64,000 nucleotides of DNA from Candidatus Fredericiella danica. GTDB taxonomy: Bacteria > Chloroflexota > Anaerolineae > Caldilineales > Caldilineaceae. Positions 48,672-60,102 of the stretch are shown here, piece after piece (position 1 is the stretch's first letter; each line of letters starts with the position of its first letter). Location: NCBI GenBank assembly GCA_016713335.1, contig JADJPH010000104.1, forward strand, positions 1 to 64,000, written 5' to 3'. The position numbers and the translations under genes are program-made. The notes below the pieces were generated by a model that worked only from the letters and a program-made list of their open reading frames with translations, was not told the DNA's origin and made no database searches.

Positions 48672-48722
48672 ATTAGTCCGTAGTGCGTGACTCGTGATGC
48701 GTGACTCGTGATGCGTGACTCA
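48672..48722. repeat. Family B copy (GTGCGTGACTCGTGATGCGTG)
   Basis: Three tandem copies of GTGACTCGTGATGC just upstream of the ATP-grasp pair start (minus strand), in the 268-base divergent gap that also holds the GGTACA half-sites. Confidence 0.6.
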
Positions 48723-48767
48723 CATTAATCCTACCGGAAACCCCCAATCCCATCAAGTCACTCGAAA

Positions 48768-48804
48768 GGTACATGTACCATTCAATGGTACACCCTCCTG
48801 TACC
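48768..48804. promoter_or_regulatory. Possible operator: two GGTACA inverted repeats
   Basis: Half-sites GGTACA (48768-48773), TGTACC (48774-48779), GGTACA (48787-48792) and TGTACC (48799-48804). The first pair is a perfect palindrome without spacer, the second has a six-base spacer, and their centres are about 22 bases apart, close to two helical turns. It lies in the divergent region between the ATP-grasp operon and the VWA lipoproteins, so one regulator could control both directions. No known regulator is assigned. Confidence 0.4.
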
Positions 48805-48935
48805 ACCACTTGATACAGATGTGGCGCTTGAACTGCACCGCCGGCAGGTCCATGATGGAATCAACAAAGCGCACCGGCGCTCAAGTGAAGTGACAGCAGC
48901 AGCAACAACAGCACGTACAGTGCAGGAGGATTCAA

Positions 48936-50591
48936 ATGAACGGCAAGCGTACATTGATCCAGTGGGTGACCGTGGGTTCGGTCGCGGCGATGTTGATGAG
49001 CGGTTGCGCCGCTGCGCCATTGAGCGGGTATATGCGCCCTGTCGCCCCCAGTGCCGCGCCGGCCGCGGCGGAAGCGGCCGCAGAGGCGACGTCCGAGGCA
49101 GCAATGACGGAGGCGGCAGAGGCTTCGGACGGCTACGGTGGTGGCGGCGAGACCTATTCCGGTGGAAGCAGCTATCAGTCGCAGCGTGCGACCGTGACTG
49201 CCGGGGTCGTCGACGACAACGAAGAGTGGAATGACTATCTGGATTATCTGGATCGCCATGCGTACGAGTGGGCCAACAAGGTGGATGTGCGCGAACGCTA
49301 TCCCATCCAGGTGCGTGACGCCCTGGCTCGGCCCGTGCACGATGCGACGGTAAAGGTCTATGACGGCGACAACCAGGTCTTTGAAGGGCGCACCGACACC
49401 GCCGGTGAAGTTTTCTTCCATCCGAATGCGGCCCCGTATGCACGTGGCGGGTGGCAACGCGGCGACTACCGTGTGGTGGCGGAGAAGGGGTACAGCGCAC
49501 GTAGCCAGACCTTCACGCGGAATGGCGGTGGGGTGTGGTCGTTGGCTCTGGATGACACGATGCCGGCTACACGCACGCAACTTGACCTGGTCTTCGTGAT
49601 CGACGCCACCGGTTCGATGGGTGACGAGATTCAGAAGCTCAAGGACTCCATGGCCGGGGTGGCAGATCAGATTGCCCGCCTGCCCGAGGCGCCCGACGTC
49701 CGCTACGGTCTGGTCGTCTTTCGGGATCAGGGTGACGACTTCGTGGTCCGCACCCACGACTTCACCAAGGACCTGGGCCGCTTCCAGCGTGACCTGGCGA
49801 GCGTCTGGGCATCCGGTGGTGGTGACGAACCGGAGTCGGTCAACGAGGCCATTCACCGCACGCTCAATGACCTGAGCTGGCGAGGGGACGACACGGTGCG
49901 GCTGAGTGTGCTGATCGGTGATGCGCCGCCGAATCTGGACTACAGTTGGCAGCCCTTCAGCTATGAGAAGGACATGGTCGAGGCGGTGCGGATGGGGGTG
50001 AAGTTCTTCCCGGTTGGCGCCAGCAATCTGAGCGAGCAGGGTGAGTACATCTTCCGCCAGATCGCCCAACTGAGTGGTGGCAAGTTCGTCTTCCTGACCT
50101 ACGAGGATGCCAGCAACCCCAGCAGCGGTCCTGGCACGGAGACTACAGCGGATGTGGACAACTACTCGGTGAGCACACTCGATAAATTGATTGTGCGGCT
50201 GGTCAAGGAAGAACTGGCGCCGCTGTCGGGAACGGTGAGCATGCAGACGCAGCCAACGCCCGAACCGCAGCCGGCTGTCCGGTTGGTGGCGCCAGCGAGC
50301 GCAACGCAGGCCTTGCCGGTGCTGTGCATGCGTGATGACCTGTGGGCCCAGTTCGCAGCCGGCGCCTTGCAGGACACCCCCTTGCTCCAGACGGCGCCTC
50401 TGCCGGCCGCAGTGCTCGACGGCATCGAGAAGGGCGACGTGATGTGCGAGGCGACGGGCGGTGAAGGGTGGCGGATGCTGGAGAGTGGCTACGCCGAGAG
50501 TGTCTTCCAACTGGGCATTGCGCCGGAAGGTCAACCGGTCTGGGTATGGGATATGCGAGCAAACCAACTGATGGAGATGAGCAGCAACTGA
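48936..50591 (+). CDS. VWA-domain lipoprotein
   Basis: A 551-residue surface lipoprotein. The signal peptide ends AMLMSGC (lipobox). A Gly/Ala/Ser-rich linker to residue 85 is followed by an Ig/CNA-like domain (about 115-205, with VKVYDGDNQVFEGRTDTAGE). The von Willebrand A domain starts LDLVFVIDATGSMGDEIQKL (about 212-231): the MIDAS here is DATGSMGD, then GLVVFRDQGDD and a DAPPNLDYSW segment. The C-terminal 130 residues are SH3-like/unknown with CEATGGEGWRMLE. VWA lipoproteins mediate adhesion or assembly at the cell surface. CAGGAGG six bases before the ATG fixes the start. First of two tandem VWA genes. Confidence 0.9.
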   Translation: MNGKRTLIQWVTVGSVAAMLMSGCAAAPLSGYMRPVAPSAAPAAAEAAAEATSEAAMTEAAEASDGYGGGGETYSGGSSYQSQRATVTAGVVDDNEEWNDYLDYLDRHAYEWANKVDVRERYPIQVRDALARPVHDATVKVYDGDNQVFEGRTDTAGEVFFHPNAAPYARGGWQRGDYRVVAEKGYSARSQTFTRNGGGVWSLALDDTMPATRTQLDLVFVIDATGSMGDEIQKLKDSMAGVADQIARLPEAPDVRYGLVVFRDQGDDFVVRTHDFTKDLGRFQRDLASVWASGGGDEPESVNEAIHRTLNDLSWRGDDTVRLSVLIGDAPPNLDYSWQPFSYEKDMVEAVRMGVKFFPVGASNLSEQGEYIFRQIAQLSGGKFVFLTYEDASNPSSGPGTETTADVDNYSVSTLDKLIVRLVKEELAPLSGTVSMQTQPTPEPQPAVRLVAPASATQALPVLCMRDDLWAQFAAGALQDTPLLQTAPLPAAVLDGIEKGDVMCEATGGEGWRMLESGYAESVFQLGIAPEGQPVWVWDMRANQLMEMSSN

Positions 50592-50604
50592 GGATCTGCG
50601 GTAC

Positions 50605-50630
50605 AGACGCCCGGCAGAATCCGGGCGTCT
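50605..50630 (+). terminator. Hairpin between the two VWA genes
   Basis: Stem AGACGCCCGG / CCGGGCGTCT with loop CAGAAT, 14 bases after the first VWA stop. No T-tract follows, so termination may be partial. Confidence 0.5.
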
Positions 50631-50718
50631 ATACCAGCAGCTGATGGAAGCAAGCCGGGATTTCGGAACGAACCACCAGGATTCAGCGAACACAAGGGTA
50701 CACAACAGGAGGCACAAA

Positions 50719-53259
50719 ATGAAGCGCATCAAGCAGTTTGTGGAACTATGCACCGGGATGGTGGTGGTGGCGGCGTTGTTGAGTGGTTGTGCGGCTCCCG
50801 CACCGGGCGGCGCCTATAGCGCACCCGCTGCACCCGCCGCAATGGAAGCGGCGCCAGCGGACATGTACTACGAGGATTACGGCACGCAGGGCTTTGTAAA
50901 GAGTGCCCAGGACAACCTTTCAACTTTTGGGGTCGATGTGGACACCGGCGCCTATACATTGGCTCGCTCCTATCTCGATGATGGGTATCGGCCGGAAACA
51001 GAAGCGATCCGGGCCGAGGAATTTTTGAACTACTTTGAATACCGGTATCCGAATCCGGCGCCAGAAGAGACCTTTGGCATCAATCTGGAGGCTGCGCCCT
51101 CGCCGTATACTGAGCGCCCCGAGAACTTGATGCTACGCGTTGGGGTGCAGGGATACGCCGTGCCCGCAACTGAGCGCCCGAATGTGACGCTGACCTTTGT
51201 GATGGATGTTTCTGGGTCGATGGACATGGAAAACCGGCTTCATCTGGCGAAGCAGGCGCTCAAATTGCTAGTCAACGAGTTGCGTCCCACCGATGAGGCT
51301 GCCATCGTGGTGTATGGCGACAACGCCAGGCTTGTATTGCCAATGACTTCCGCGGAAGACAAGGATGCCATTGTGGCCGGGATCGACAGCGTATGGCCGG
51401 AAGGCTCGACGAACGCCGAAGCCGGTATTCGGTTGGCTTACCAACACGCATGGGAGCACTTCAACCCTGACAACGCAAATCGGGTGGTGCTGGGGTAGGA
51501 CTTCTTTGGTGAATGGGGGGGGCTGGTGGGGTGGGGGGGGGGGGGGCGCCGGGGGGCCCGGGGCGCGGGCGCGCGGGGGGTCGGGGGGCGGGGGGCCGGG
51601 GCCCCGCGGGGCGCAGGGGGGGGGGCGGGCGGGGGGGGCGGCCGGGGTGCGGCGGCGCGCCGGGGTGGGGCCGTGGCGGCGGCGGCGGGCGCGGGGGGCC
51701 GGGGGGGGGGGAGGCCGTCTGCCGGGGCGCGGGGCGGCGGCGCGGTCTGCGGCGGGCCGGGCCCGGGGGCGGCGCCGGGGGGTCCGGTGTGGGTCCGGCG
51801 GTGGGGGTGCGTCTGTGGCGGGGGCGGCCGGGGGGGTGGTGGCGGCCCCGCGGCCGGCGGGCGAGGCGGCAGGTGGGGGTGCGCGCGGCGGGGTGGCGGG
51901 GGGCGGCGGCGGGCAGGGGCTTCTCCCCGGCGGGCGGCCGGCCGCGCCGCAACGCCGCCGCGCGGGCGGGTCCCCCCCGGGCGGTGCGCCCGGCCCGGGC
52001 GCGGGTGCGCGCGGGCCACGGGCCGACCGGCACCTTCACGAGGCCAAGGGCGGGCACGCCCGGACAAAAGCGGATCAAACGCCCGCTGCCGGGCGCGGGC
52101 GCGGGGGGGCGCGCCGGTGGGTGGCCTGGCGCCGGGCGGGGAAAGAGGCCGGTGGCTCCCGGGGGTGAGGGGAGCTGGGCCCGTGGGGGCGCCGGCCTGG
52201 CCATCATCCGGGTGGCGCCGGCCGCGCGCCGCCAAAGGCTTTGGCGCCGCCGAGCCGCTGCCCCCCACGCGAAACCTCTCCACGCCATCGGGTCCCGATG
52301 ACAGCCTCCGCAAAGACAACGCCGCCAGCGCAGGCGATTTTCCGTGATTTTCCCCTCTGGGAGGGCAAACAGCGCCCGCCGCCGCGGCGCGTGCGCGGGT
52401 CGTGCGCCAGTTCGTGGTGCTGGTGTCGGATGGGGTGGCGAATGTCGGCGACACCAGACCCGGAGGCATTCTGGATCAGGTCGCACAGTACGCCGACAAA
52501 GGGATCTTTCTGACGACGATCGGGATGGGGATGGGCAACTATAACGATGTCCTGATGGAGCAACTGGCGGACAAGGGTGATGGCTTCTACGCGTATGTCG
52601 ATACGCTGAAAGAGGCACGCCGGGTCTTCGTGGATCAGTTGACCAGCACGCTATTCACCATTGGCAAGGACGCCAAGATCCAGGTCGAGTTCAACCCTGA
52701 GGCCGTTGAGCGCTATCGGTTGATCGGATATGAGAACCGTGACGTGGCCGACGATGACTTCCGCAATGACGAAGTGGACGCCGGTGAAATCGGCGCCGGG
52801 CACAGCGTCACCGCATTATACGAGATCGAACCGGCGGCAGGGATCAGTGACACCATCGTGTTAGCCACGGTTCGCTTGCGCTGGCAGGCGTTGGATAGTG
52901 ACGAGGTGACCGAACGTGAACAGCCGATCACGCTCGGTGATGTGAAGCCCGCCTTTGAAGCGAGCTCACCCCGCTTCCAGTTGGCTGTGGCCGTGGCGGA
53001 GTTTGCCGAAATTTTGAAGAACAGCCCGTATGCGGAACAGAGCACACTGGATGCTCTCCTGGGGCAGATCGAGCGGATTGCGGGCGCCATCGAGGCGGAC
53101 GAGCAGGGAGCCGATCCAGAGGTGATGGGACTCCTTGAGATGGCGACAAACGCGGCAGCGATCAGTGATCCGGGGCGGGTGAAGGAGCAGAGAGATCACC
53201 AGTCAATTCCTAGTGGTCAATGGCGGGCAGATGCCACCCCGTTAACCATCAGGAATTGA
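50719..53259 (+). CDS. VWA-domain lipoprotein, YfbK type, interrupted by an anomalous G-rich block
   Basis: Signal peptide with LLSGC lipobox; the N-terminal von Willebrand_N-like domain contains FGVDVDTGAYTLARSYLDDG and IRAEEFLNYFEYRYP. The VWA domain begins LTFVMDVSGSMDMENRLHLA (MIDAS DVSGSM, about residue 160) and proceeds to FNPDNANRVVL at about 51490, then breaks. After about 920 bases of G/C-run sequence the protein resumes at VVLVSDGVANVGDTRPGGIL (about 52414) and continues to the C-terminal DUF3520-like region (VALYEIEP-type, YTALYEIEPA at about 52815). Without the block the coding frame would be about 530 residues, normal for YfbK-like proteins. GGAGG precedes the ATG at 50719. Confidence 0.85.
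51494..52413. other. Anomalous G-rich block inside the second VWA gene, probable assembly artefact
   Basis: Runs of G of 5-14 dominate from 51515 to about 51900 and then fade to irregular GC-rich sequence by 52300. The block is flanked by the direct repeat GTGGTGCTGG at 51484-51493 and 52414-52423, exactly where the protein should continue, so removing one repeat copy and the block restores the VWA domain. Large ORFs here on both strands exist only because stop codons are rare. Confidence 0.8.
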
Positions 53260-53267
53260 CTGTGATC
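53194..53267. repeat. Inverted repeat at the end of the second VWA gene
   Basis: GATCACCAGTCAATTCCT (53194-53211) and AGGAATTGACTGTGATC (53251-53267) form an imperfect 17-base stem around a 39-base loop that includes the stop codon of the VWA gene. It may be a terminator or a small mobile palindrome. Confidence 0.55.
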
Positions 53268-53299
53268 ATTGGACTATAGTTCTCGCCTACGTTTTGCCG

Positions 53300-54505
<1,206 letters not shown>

Positions 54506-54793
54506 TGCCCTCGCATCCAGGTGAGAGCGACGGGAAACCGTCGCGGTGAAAGAACAGAATCGATGCGTAGTATACAGGATCTTGCGGTGAAACCGATGGG
54601 GTCGAGCGCAGTTCTTCACTGCCAATTCGCAACCTTGCGCGTTGGTGATAGAATACCGGTGCCAGCGCCCTACCTGTTGTTCTGCATACAGATTCCCGTG
54701 TCACCCGAGGCGTGGGAGCGCAGCCAGCGACTTCAGCTGGGGCAAACACCGCATGCCCATACTGTCGCAGAACATGCTTTGACTCACGTTTTG

Positions 54794-57167
54794 ATGTCAG
54801 GGTGGAATGCACCGATGGTTGAGACGCAACAAAGCCAGGAACGCACTGATCGAAAGCTATTCGACGAGGCATTTGACGCAGTTTTTGTCTTGGATGTCAA
54901 CGGCGTATTTCTGGATGTCAACCATGCCGGGTGTAGCCTTTTGGTTATACGCGTGACGAGATCCTCAAGCTGAGGGCGGGAGACCTTGCCTGCTCCGTCG
55001 AGGCCGGCAATGCATATCTCCGTCTGGTGGACCTGGCTGTGGGCGAGCACATCGTACAGCGGGGACGGTTGCGCCGTAAAGGGGGAACGGAGTTTATTGG
55101 GGAGATTGGTGGGCTGCGCATGGCGGATGGTCGCTATCAAGCTGTGATCCGTAATGTGACGGACCGCGTCCTGATGGAAACGGCGCTCCGGGAGAGTGAA
55201 TCCCACTATCGAGCAATCGTGGAATTGCCCTTTGCCCAGATCTGTCGTTGGTTGCCTGATACCACGCTCACCTATGTGAATGACGCCTATGCCCGGGCCT
55301 ATGGCAGTTCGCCGCAGGCGTTGGTGGGCACGCGCTGGATTCGGTTCGTGCCCGAAGAAGCGCGCAACGATGTCATGCGAACGTATCAGGAACTGATGCG
55401 AACGCCGCACATCTACACCTATGAGCATCAGGTCGTAGAGTCCGACGGAAATACACACTGGATTCTTTGGACCGATTATCCCATTGTTGACAACACCGGA
55501 CTGGTTGTTGAGTTTCAATCACTCGGCCAGGATATCACAGAGCGCCGGCTTGCCGAGCAACGTCTGTATATGTTGTCGCGCGCGATCGATCAGAGTCCTG
55601 CTTCCATCGTGATAACCAATGCTGATGGCGTGATCGAGTATGTGAATCTCACGTTTGAGGAAGTCACAGGCTACTCCGCCGCCGAGGCGATTGGGCAAAA
55701 CCCCAGCATCCTAAAGAGTGGCGAGGCGCCAGAAGAGGACTATCGCCACCTTTGGGCGACGATCACTTCTGGCCAGGAGTGGCGCGGCGTATTCCATAAC
55801 CGGCGCAAAAATGGTGAACTGTTCTGGGAAAACGCAACCATTTCGCCTGTCTTTGATGAGTCGGGGCGAATAGTTCATTATCTTGCCGTCAAAGAAGATG
55901 TGACGGCAAAGAAGAACGCTGAGGCTGCACTGCGCAAACTGACAGAAGAACTGGAGGCGCGGGTCGAGGAACGCACGGCCGAATTGCGCATCGTGAATGC
56001 GGCTTTGGAACAGGCGGCGCGGGCAAAGGACGAGTTCCTGGCCAGCATGAGCCATGAACTCAGGAGCCCATTGAGCGGCATCCTGGGGGCATCGGAAGGA
56101 TTGCAGGCTGAAGTGTACGGGCCTATCAATGACCGCCAACGGCGCGCGTTGCATTCAATCGACGTCAGTGGCCAACACCTGCTCGGTTTGATCAACGACA
56201 TACTCGACGTCGCGAAGGTGGAAGCCGGTCAGGTGGTGCTGCAATTGGATCCAATGTCCGCCGGCGACGTGTGCCAGGCAAGCCTGCAACTTGTGCGGGG
56301 ATTGGCGGCAAAGAAGCACCAGCGGCTCTCATTCTCGATGGAGCCGACAGAAATCGGGATGTTGGCTGATCCGCGCCGGCTCAAACAAGTCTTGGTGAAT
56401 TTGCTGAGCAACGCCGTTAAATTTACGGCCGAGAATGGCCGCATCGGTCTACAGGTTGAGGGCGACGAAGTCGCAGGTCAAGTCCGCTTTACGGTATGGG
56501 ACACGGGGATCGGGATCTCCAGTCAAGATCTATCGCGGCTGTTCCTGCCCTTTACGCAGCTCGACAGCAATCTATCGCGTGAACACACAGGAACTGGGCT
56601 AGGACTGGCCTCGTGAGGCGCATGGTGGAACTGCACGGCGGGGTGTACACGTCGAAAGTACGCTCGGCGTGGGCAGTCGCTTTACCGCCATTATCCCTGG
56701 CGTTCACCGCGCTCTGAGCCTCCACTGCCGGAGGAGGATGAACCGCTGGTCGAGAGCCATCCCCAACCGTTGCACAGCGTTTGCTGGTGCTCCTGGCCGA
56801 TGACAGCGAACAGACGGTGGAAGTGATTGGTGACTACCTGCAGTCCGCCGGCTGCAAGGTCGTCATTGCACGTCGTGGCACTGAAGCGGTGCGGATGGCC
56901 GAGACGATGCATCCAGATGTCATTGTGATGGATATCCAGATGCCCGGCATGGATGGGCTGACGGCCATCAAGCGAATTCGGACAAGTGCTGACGCCCTTG
57001 TTGCCGCAATCCCAGTGATTGCGGCAACGGCATTGGCGATGCCTGGGGATCGAGAACGCTGTCTGGAAGCCGGCGCCAACGACTATATGAGTAAGCCGAT
57101 GTCATTGGGAAGGCTACTGGCTCAGATCGTCGAGATCACGCAAACTACGACCCAGTCCAGGGCATAG
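54794..57167 (+). CDS. Hybrid sensor histidine kinase with PAS domains and receiver (several frameshifts)
   Basis: About 790 residues when four frames are joined. Three PAS domains (about residues 15-115, 135-250 and 260-375) include FDAVFVLDVNGVFLDVNHAG, IVELPFAQICRWLPD and SPASIVITNADGVIEYVNLT. Then a coiled coil EELEARVEERTAEL, H-box FLASMSHELRSPLSGI, N-box VLVNLLSNAVKFT, DTGIGIS and GTGLGLA of the HATPase. Frameshifts lie near 54945, 56612, 56645 and in a C-run near 56768. Beyond the last one the protein continues QRLLVLLADDSEQTVEV, a receiver domain with phospho-acceptor in VIVMDIQMPGMDGL and Lys in YMSKPMS. No membrane helix, so a cytosolic sensor. Start uncertain (54794 or 54815). Confidence 0.82.
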
Positions 57168-57223
57168 CCGGCACGACAAACCCGACTCGTTTGCATGTCA
57201 CCAGCAAAGAATGCTTCAATGTC

Positions 57224-58201
57224 ATGATTCGCATCTTATATCGCGCCAATAGTGGTGATGTGCAGGTAGCGGTTCCGTTTGATCGATTGGCCGACCTTTA
57301 CGCCGCCGGCGAAGGTATGCTTTGGGTTGACATGCTCGCCCCTTCATTTGCTGAATACCATCACGTGCTCAGTGAAGTGTTTCACCTTCATCCACTTGCG
57401 ATTGACGATGCCATTAGTGACACCCACTTGCCCAAACTGGATGACTATGGGAGCTATCTCTATCTCGTGTTCCATACGGTCACGCTGGGCAACGAGCCAA
57501 TGGATATCGATACGGAAGAAGTCGACGTTTTTCTCGGGCAGACGTACTTGATCACGATGCACGATGCACCCCGCCGCTCGATTGATCGAAGTTGGGTCGC
57601 CGATCACCATGCCGATCATGGACTGGCACGTGGTCCTGCCATGTTGCTCTATGAACTGCTGGACAGCCAGATTGACACCTACATGCCGATCATCGATGCT
57701 TTTGAGGATCAGCTTGAGCGGCTTGGCGACGACATCTTTACGTCCAAAGAAAAGGAGCAGGTGCTGCTCAACCGGTTGCTGACCGCAAAAAGCAGTGCGC
57801 TCCGGCTGCAACGCATATTGGCGCCGCAGCGAGAACTTCTGGGGCGTCTGGCGTCAGGTGAATATTCCGTGATTCCGCACGCCACACGAATCTACTTCCG
57901 TGATGTTTACGATCACCTGGCACGCATGGCGAACCTTGCGGAAGGCACGCGCGATCTCGCCGGCAGTACGATTGAGACGCATCTGGCATTGGTCAACAAC
58001 CGCATGAATGAAGTCATGAAGGTGTTGACGATCATTTCGACGATCTTTATTCCTTTGAGTTTCGTCGCAGGCGTCTATGGGATGAACTTCGAATTCATGC
58101 CGGAACTGACATGGCGGTGGGGGTATTTGTTTGTGTGGTTGGTGTTCTTAGCTATTGCCGGTGGGATGCTGCTTTTCTTCCGGCGTCGCAAATGGATCTA
58201 G
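57224..58201 (+). CDS. corA: CorA-family divalent cation transporter
   Basis: A 325-residue Mg2+/Co2+ channel. A large cytoplasmic N-terminal domain (VDMLAPSFAEYHHV, FHLHPLAIDDAISD, HLPKLDDYGSYLYLVFHTV) leads to two C-terminal membrane helices. The pore signature is YGMNFEFMPEL (GMN motif, about residue 285) just after the first helix (TIISTIFIPLSFVAGV). It ends with the basic RRRKWI tail. ATG at 57224 gives MIRILYRANSGD; the earlier start at 57191 is less likely. It may be cotranscribed with the histidine kinase 57 bases upstream, though I see no strong link. Confidence 0.93.
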   Translation: MIRILYRANSGDVQVAVPFDRLADLYAAGEGMLWVDMLAPSFAEYHHVLSEVFHLHPLAIDDAISDTHLPKLDDYGSYLYLVFHTVTLGNEPMDIDTEEVDVFLGQTYLITMHDAPRRSIDRSWVADHHADHGLARGPAMLLYELLDSQIDTYMPIIDAFEDQLERLGDDIFTSKEKEQVLLNRLLTAKSSALRLQRILAPQRELLGRLASGEYSVIPHATRIYFRDVYDHLARMANLAEGTRDLAGSTIETHLALVNNRMNEVMKVLTIISTIFIPLSFVAGVYGMNFEFMPELTWRWGYLFVWLVFLAIAGGMLLFFRRRKWI

Positions 58202-58213
58202 GCGTGATGGAGA

Positions 58214-58677
58214 TTGACGATAACGTCAAGCGTGACTATCCGCGGCGCCGGCAAGATCGTTCAGCCGGTGGCGTTGCCTCACCGGCGCGGCCCCGACGGC
58301 GACATCGAGATTGCGCTGATCGCGACGCGGCGCGGAACACGCTGGCAACTACCCAAGGGCACTTGTGAAGCCGGCGAAACGGCCGAACAGACCGCGATGC
58401 GTGAAGTCCTGGAGGAGGTTGGCCTCCGTACAATCGTCGAGGGCTACCTCCGGCCCATCGAATACTGGTATTGGGACACCTATCGCAAGGAGATGCCAGA
58501 GCTGTGCAGAAGCGCGTCGATTTCTACCTGCTGCGGATTATCGGGGGAGAATTGTGCAGTGATTCATGCGAGGTGGACAGCGCCGCCTGGTTCCGTCTTG
58601 ACGACGCGGCGCTTGTGCTCACCTTTCCCGGCGAACAAGCTGTCGTGCACGATGCTGTCACAAAGTTGATCCACTAG
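58214..58677 (+). CDS. Nudix hydrolase (one frameshift)
   Basis: About 153 residues. The Nudix box GTCEAGETAEQTAMREVLEE followed by VGL fits GX5EX7REUXEEXGU (about residues 48-70) and coordinates Mg2+ for hydrolysis of nucleoside diphosphate-linked substrates. Frame changes near 58500; the corrected end is VDFYLLRIIGGELCSDSCEV to the stop at 58677. The start is a TTG at 58214 right after the corA stop, so the assignment of the first residue is uncertain. Substrate unknown; overall size fits MutT/Ap4A-type enzymes. Confidence 0.85.
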
Positions 58678-58679
58678 CC

Positions 58680-59915
58680 CTATGCCCTCGCTGGCGCTGG
58701 TTCCAACACAGATCGTGGCTCAGCGTTGAACTGCCCGGCATCGGCGCCATATCCAGTCAACTCAACGTAGCCTTTTCCGGTGACCGGTTCGCCTTGCCAC
58801 GTTCCGCTGATCTTCACCGCACCCTCCCAATAGATAAAACTGACATCCATTTCCTGATCGGGGATCAACGGCGTGACGGTCAAATCAATTGACCTCTCGG
58901 GCACTGTCACCCGCCAGCCGGCCGGATAGGCGAAGCCTGTCGTTGGGCTGGTCCACTCTCCGATCGGGACGATGGCAAAGTCATTCAGGGTCACCTCGTG
59001 CTGGCTGCCGTCCGGTTCCACCAGGGTGCCCTGGACGGCGGGGGAAGTTGTTCCTGGTTTTGTGCGAATTATAGAGCATCGCTGCGGCGCCATTCTCCAA
59101 TTGCATACTGAACCAGTCCCAGCCAAGTGCGTCCTGGCCAAGGGCGCTGGTGCCGTACTCATGGTCCATCCAACTCACGCCCGTGACTGCAATGGGCATG
59201 CCGGCAGTGGTGATGACGCCCGTGGTATCGAGGCCGATCAGCGAATAATAGTAGCTTGCATTTCCCGACTCTGGGCCTTTCTGGTGAACGCCATCCTGAC
59301 CGTGTTTCACGGCGGGGCGCGTTTCGCGCAGGGTAAGATCAACCGCAACTGGTCCAGCTTCGCCGTTCGCCTGTGCGTATAGCGTATAGACTCCTGGCTC
59401 AACTTCTCTGGCAACCCAATCCTCCAGCCAGACGCTGAACCCAGGCTGGCCTTCCGCGCCGGCAAGGTCGGCAGCGCCGCGGCTGTAGCGCTCGAAGCTT
59501 TCATGCTGCTGCCGGGCGCCATCTGTCAAGGCGAAGTGCGCCATATAGATTTGGTCGGCAGCCAGGGTCGAAGCACGTGGTTGCATGTCTGGCGCCAATG
59601 CCGTGCGGAAAAAGGTCAATTGGTATCCGTAATCGATGCCCGCCGCATCCACCAGATTGCCCGTGTAGTACCACCACTCGGTGCGATAGTCAGGGTGTGG
59701 ACCGTGGTCGCGCGGAAAGAAAACGCAACCGGTTCTGTCACCCGCGCATATTCATCCGCATCGGGCGCGCTGAGCGCTTGGACCACGTTGGCCGTTACGG
59801 TGTTCGCCGAAGATTGCCCCGTACAAGCTGCCAGCGCCATAGCAATGGTTGCCAAGACCAGGAACGCCCACCTGCGCGGTGTGCGCGGATCAAACCTTTG
59901 CATCAGAATCCTCAT
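58680..59915 (-). CDS. CrtC/AttH-like lipocalin-fold lipoprotein (two frameshifts)
   Basis: About 410 residues in three frames. N-terminus (59915) has a lipoprotein signal with MALAACTG. The middle frame carries YQLTFFRTALAPD, IYMAHFALTDG and SWMDHEYGTSALGQDALGWD then WFSMQLENGAAAMLYN (about 59175-59070), the hallmark of CrtC/AttH (carotenoid 1,2-hydratase-related, Lipocalin_9) proteins. The last frame ends with SFIYWEGAVKISGTWQGEPV and KGYVELTGYG. Breaks are near 59690 and 59060. Members include periplasmic hydrolases or ligand-binding beta-barrels; a carotenoid role is not implied. It is convergent with the Nudix gene with only two bases between stops. Confidence 0.8.
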
Positions 59916-60102
59916 CACTTACGACTTAATCCAACCTCATGTAGAGTAGGAGCAACTGTGAATCACTTCACAATATGCGGTCAAAGTGGCATGTGATCTG
60001 TCAGCCTGTTTCCTGTTTAGCGGCAACAAGTGAGCATTTTCGAATTGATTCGCACGATTTATCCATGCTCGTCACACGACCCACGGGGCGGAGAGAGAAC
60101 AA

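Noticed and set aside
48861..50753. 630-residue ORF on the minus strand
   Set aside because: Antisense shadow of the VWA lipoprotein, which has a signal peptide, MIDAS motif and ribosome binding site; the minus ORF has no recognisable features.
51365..52618. Long ORFs on both strands inside the second VWA gene
   Set aside because: Same artefact of G-run sequence; the true gene resumes in a different frame after the block.
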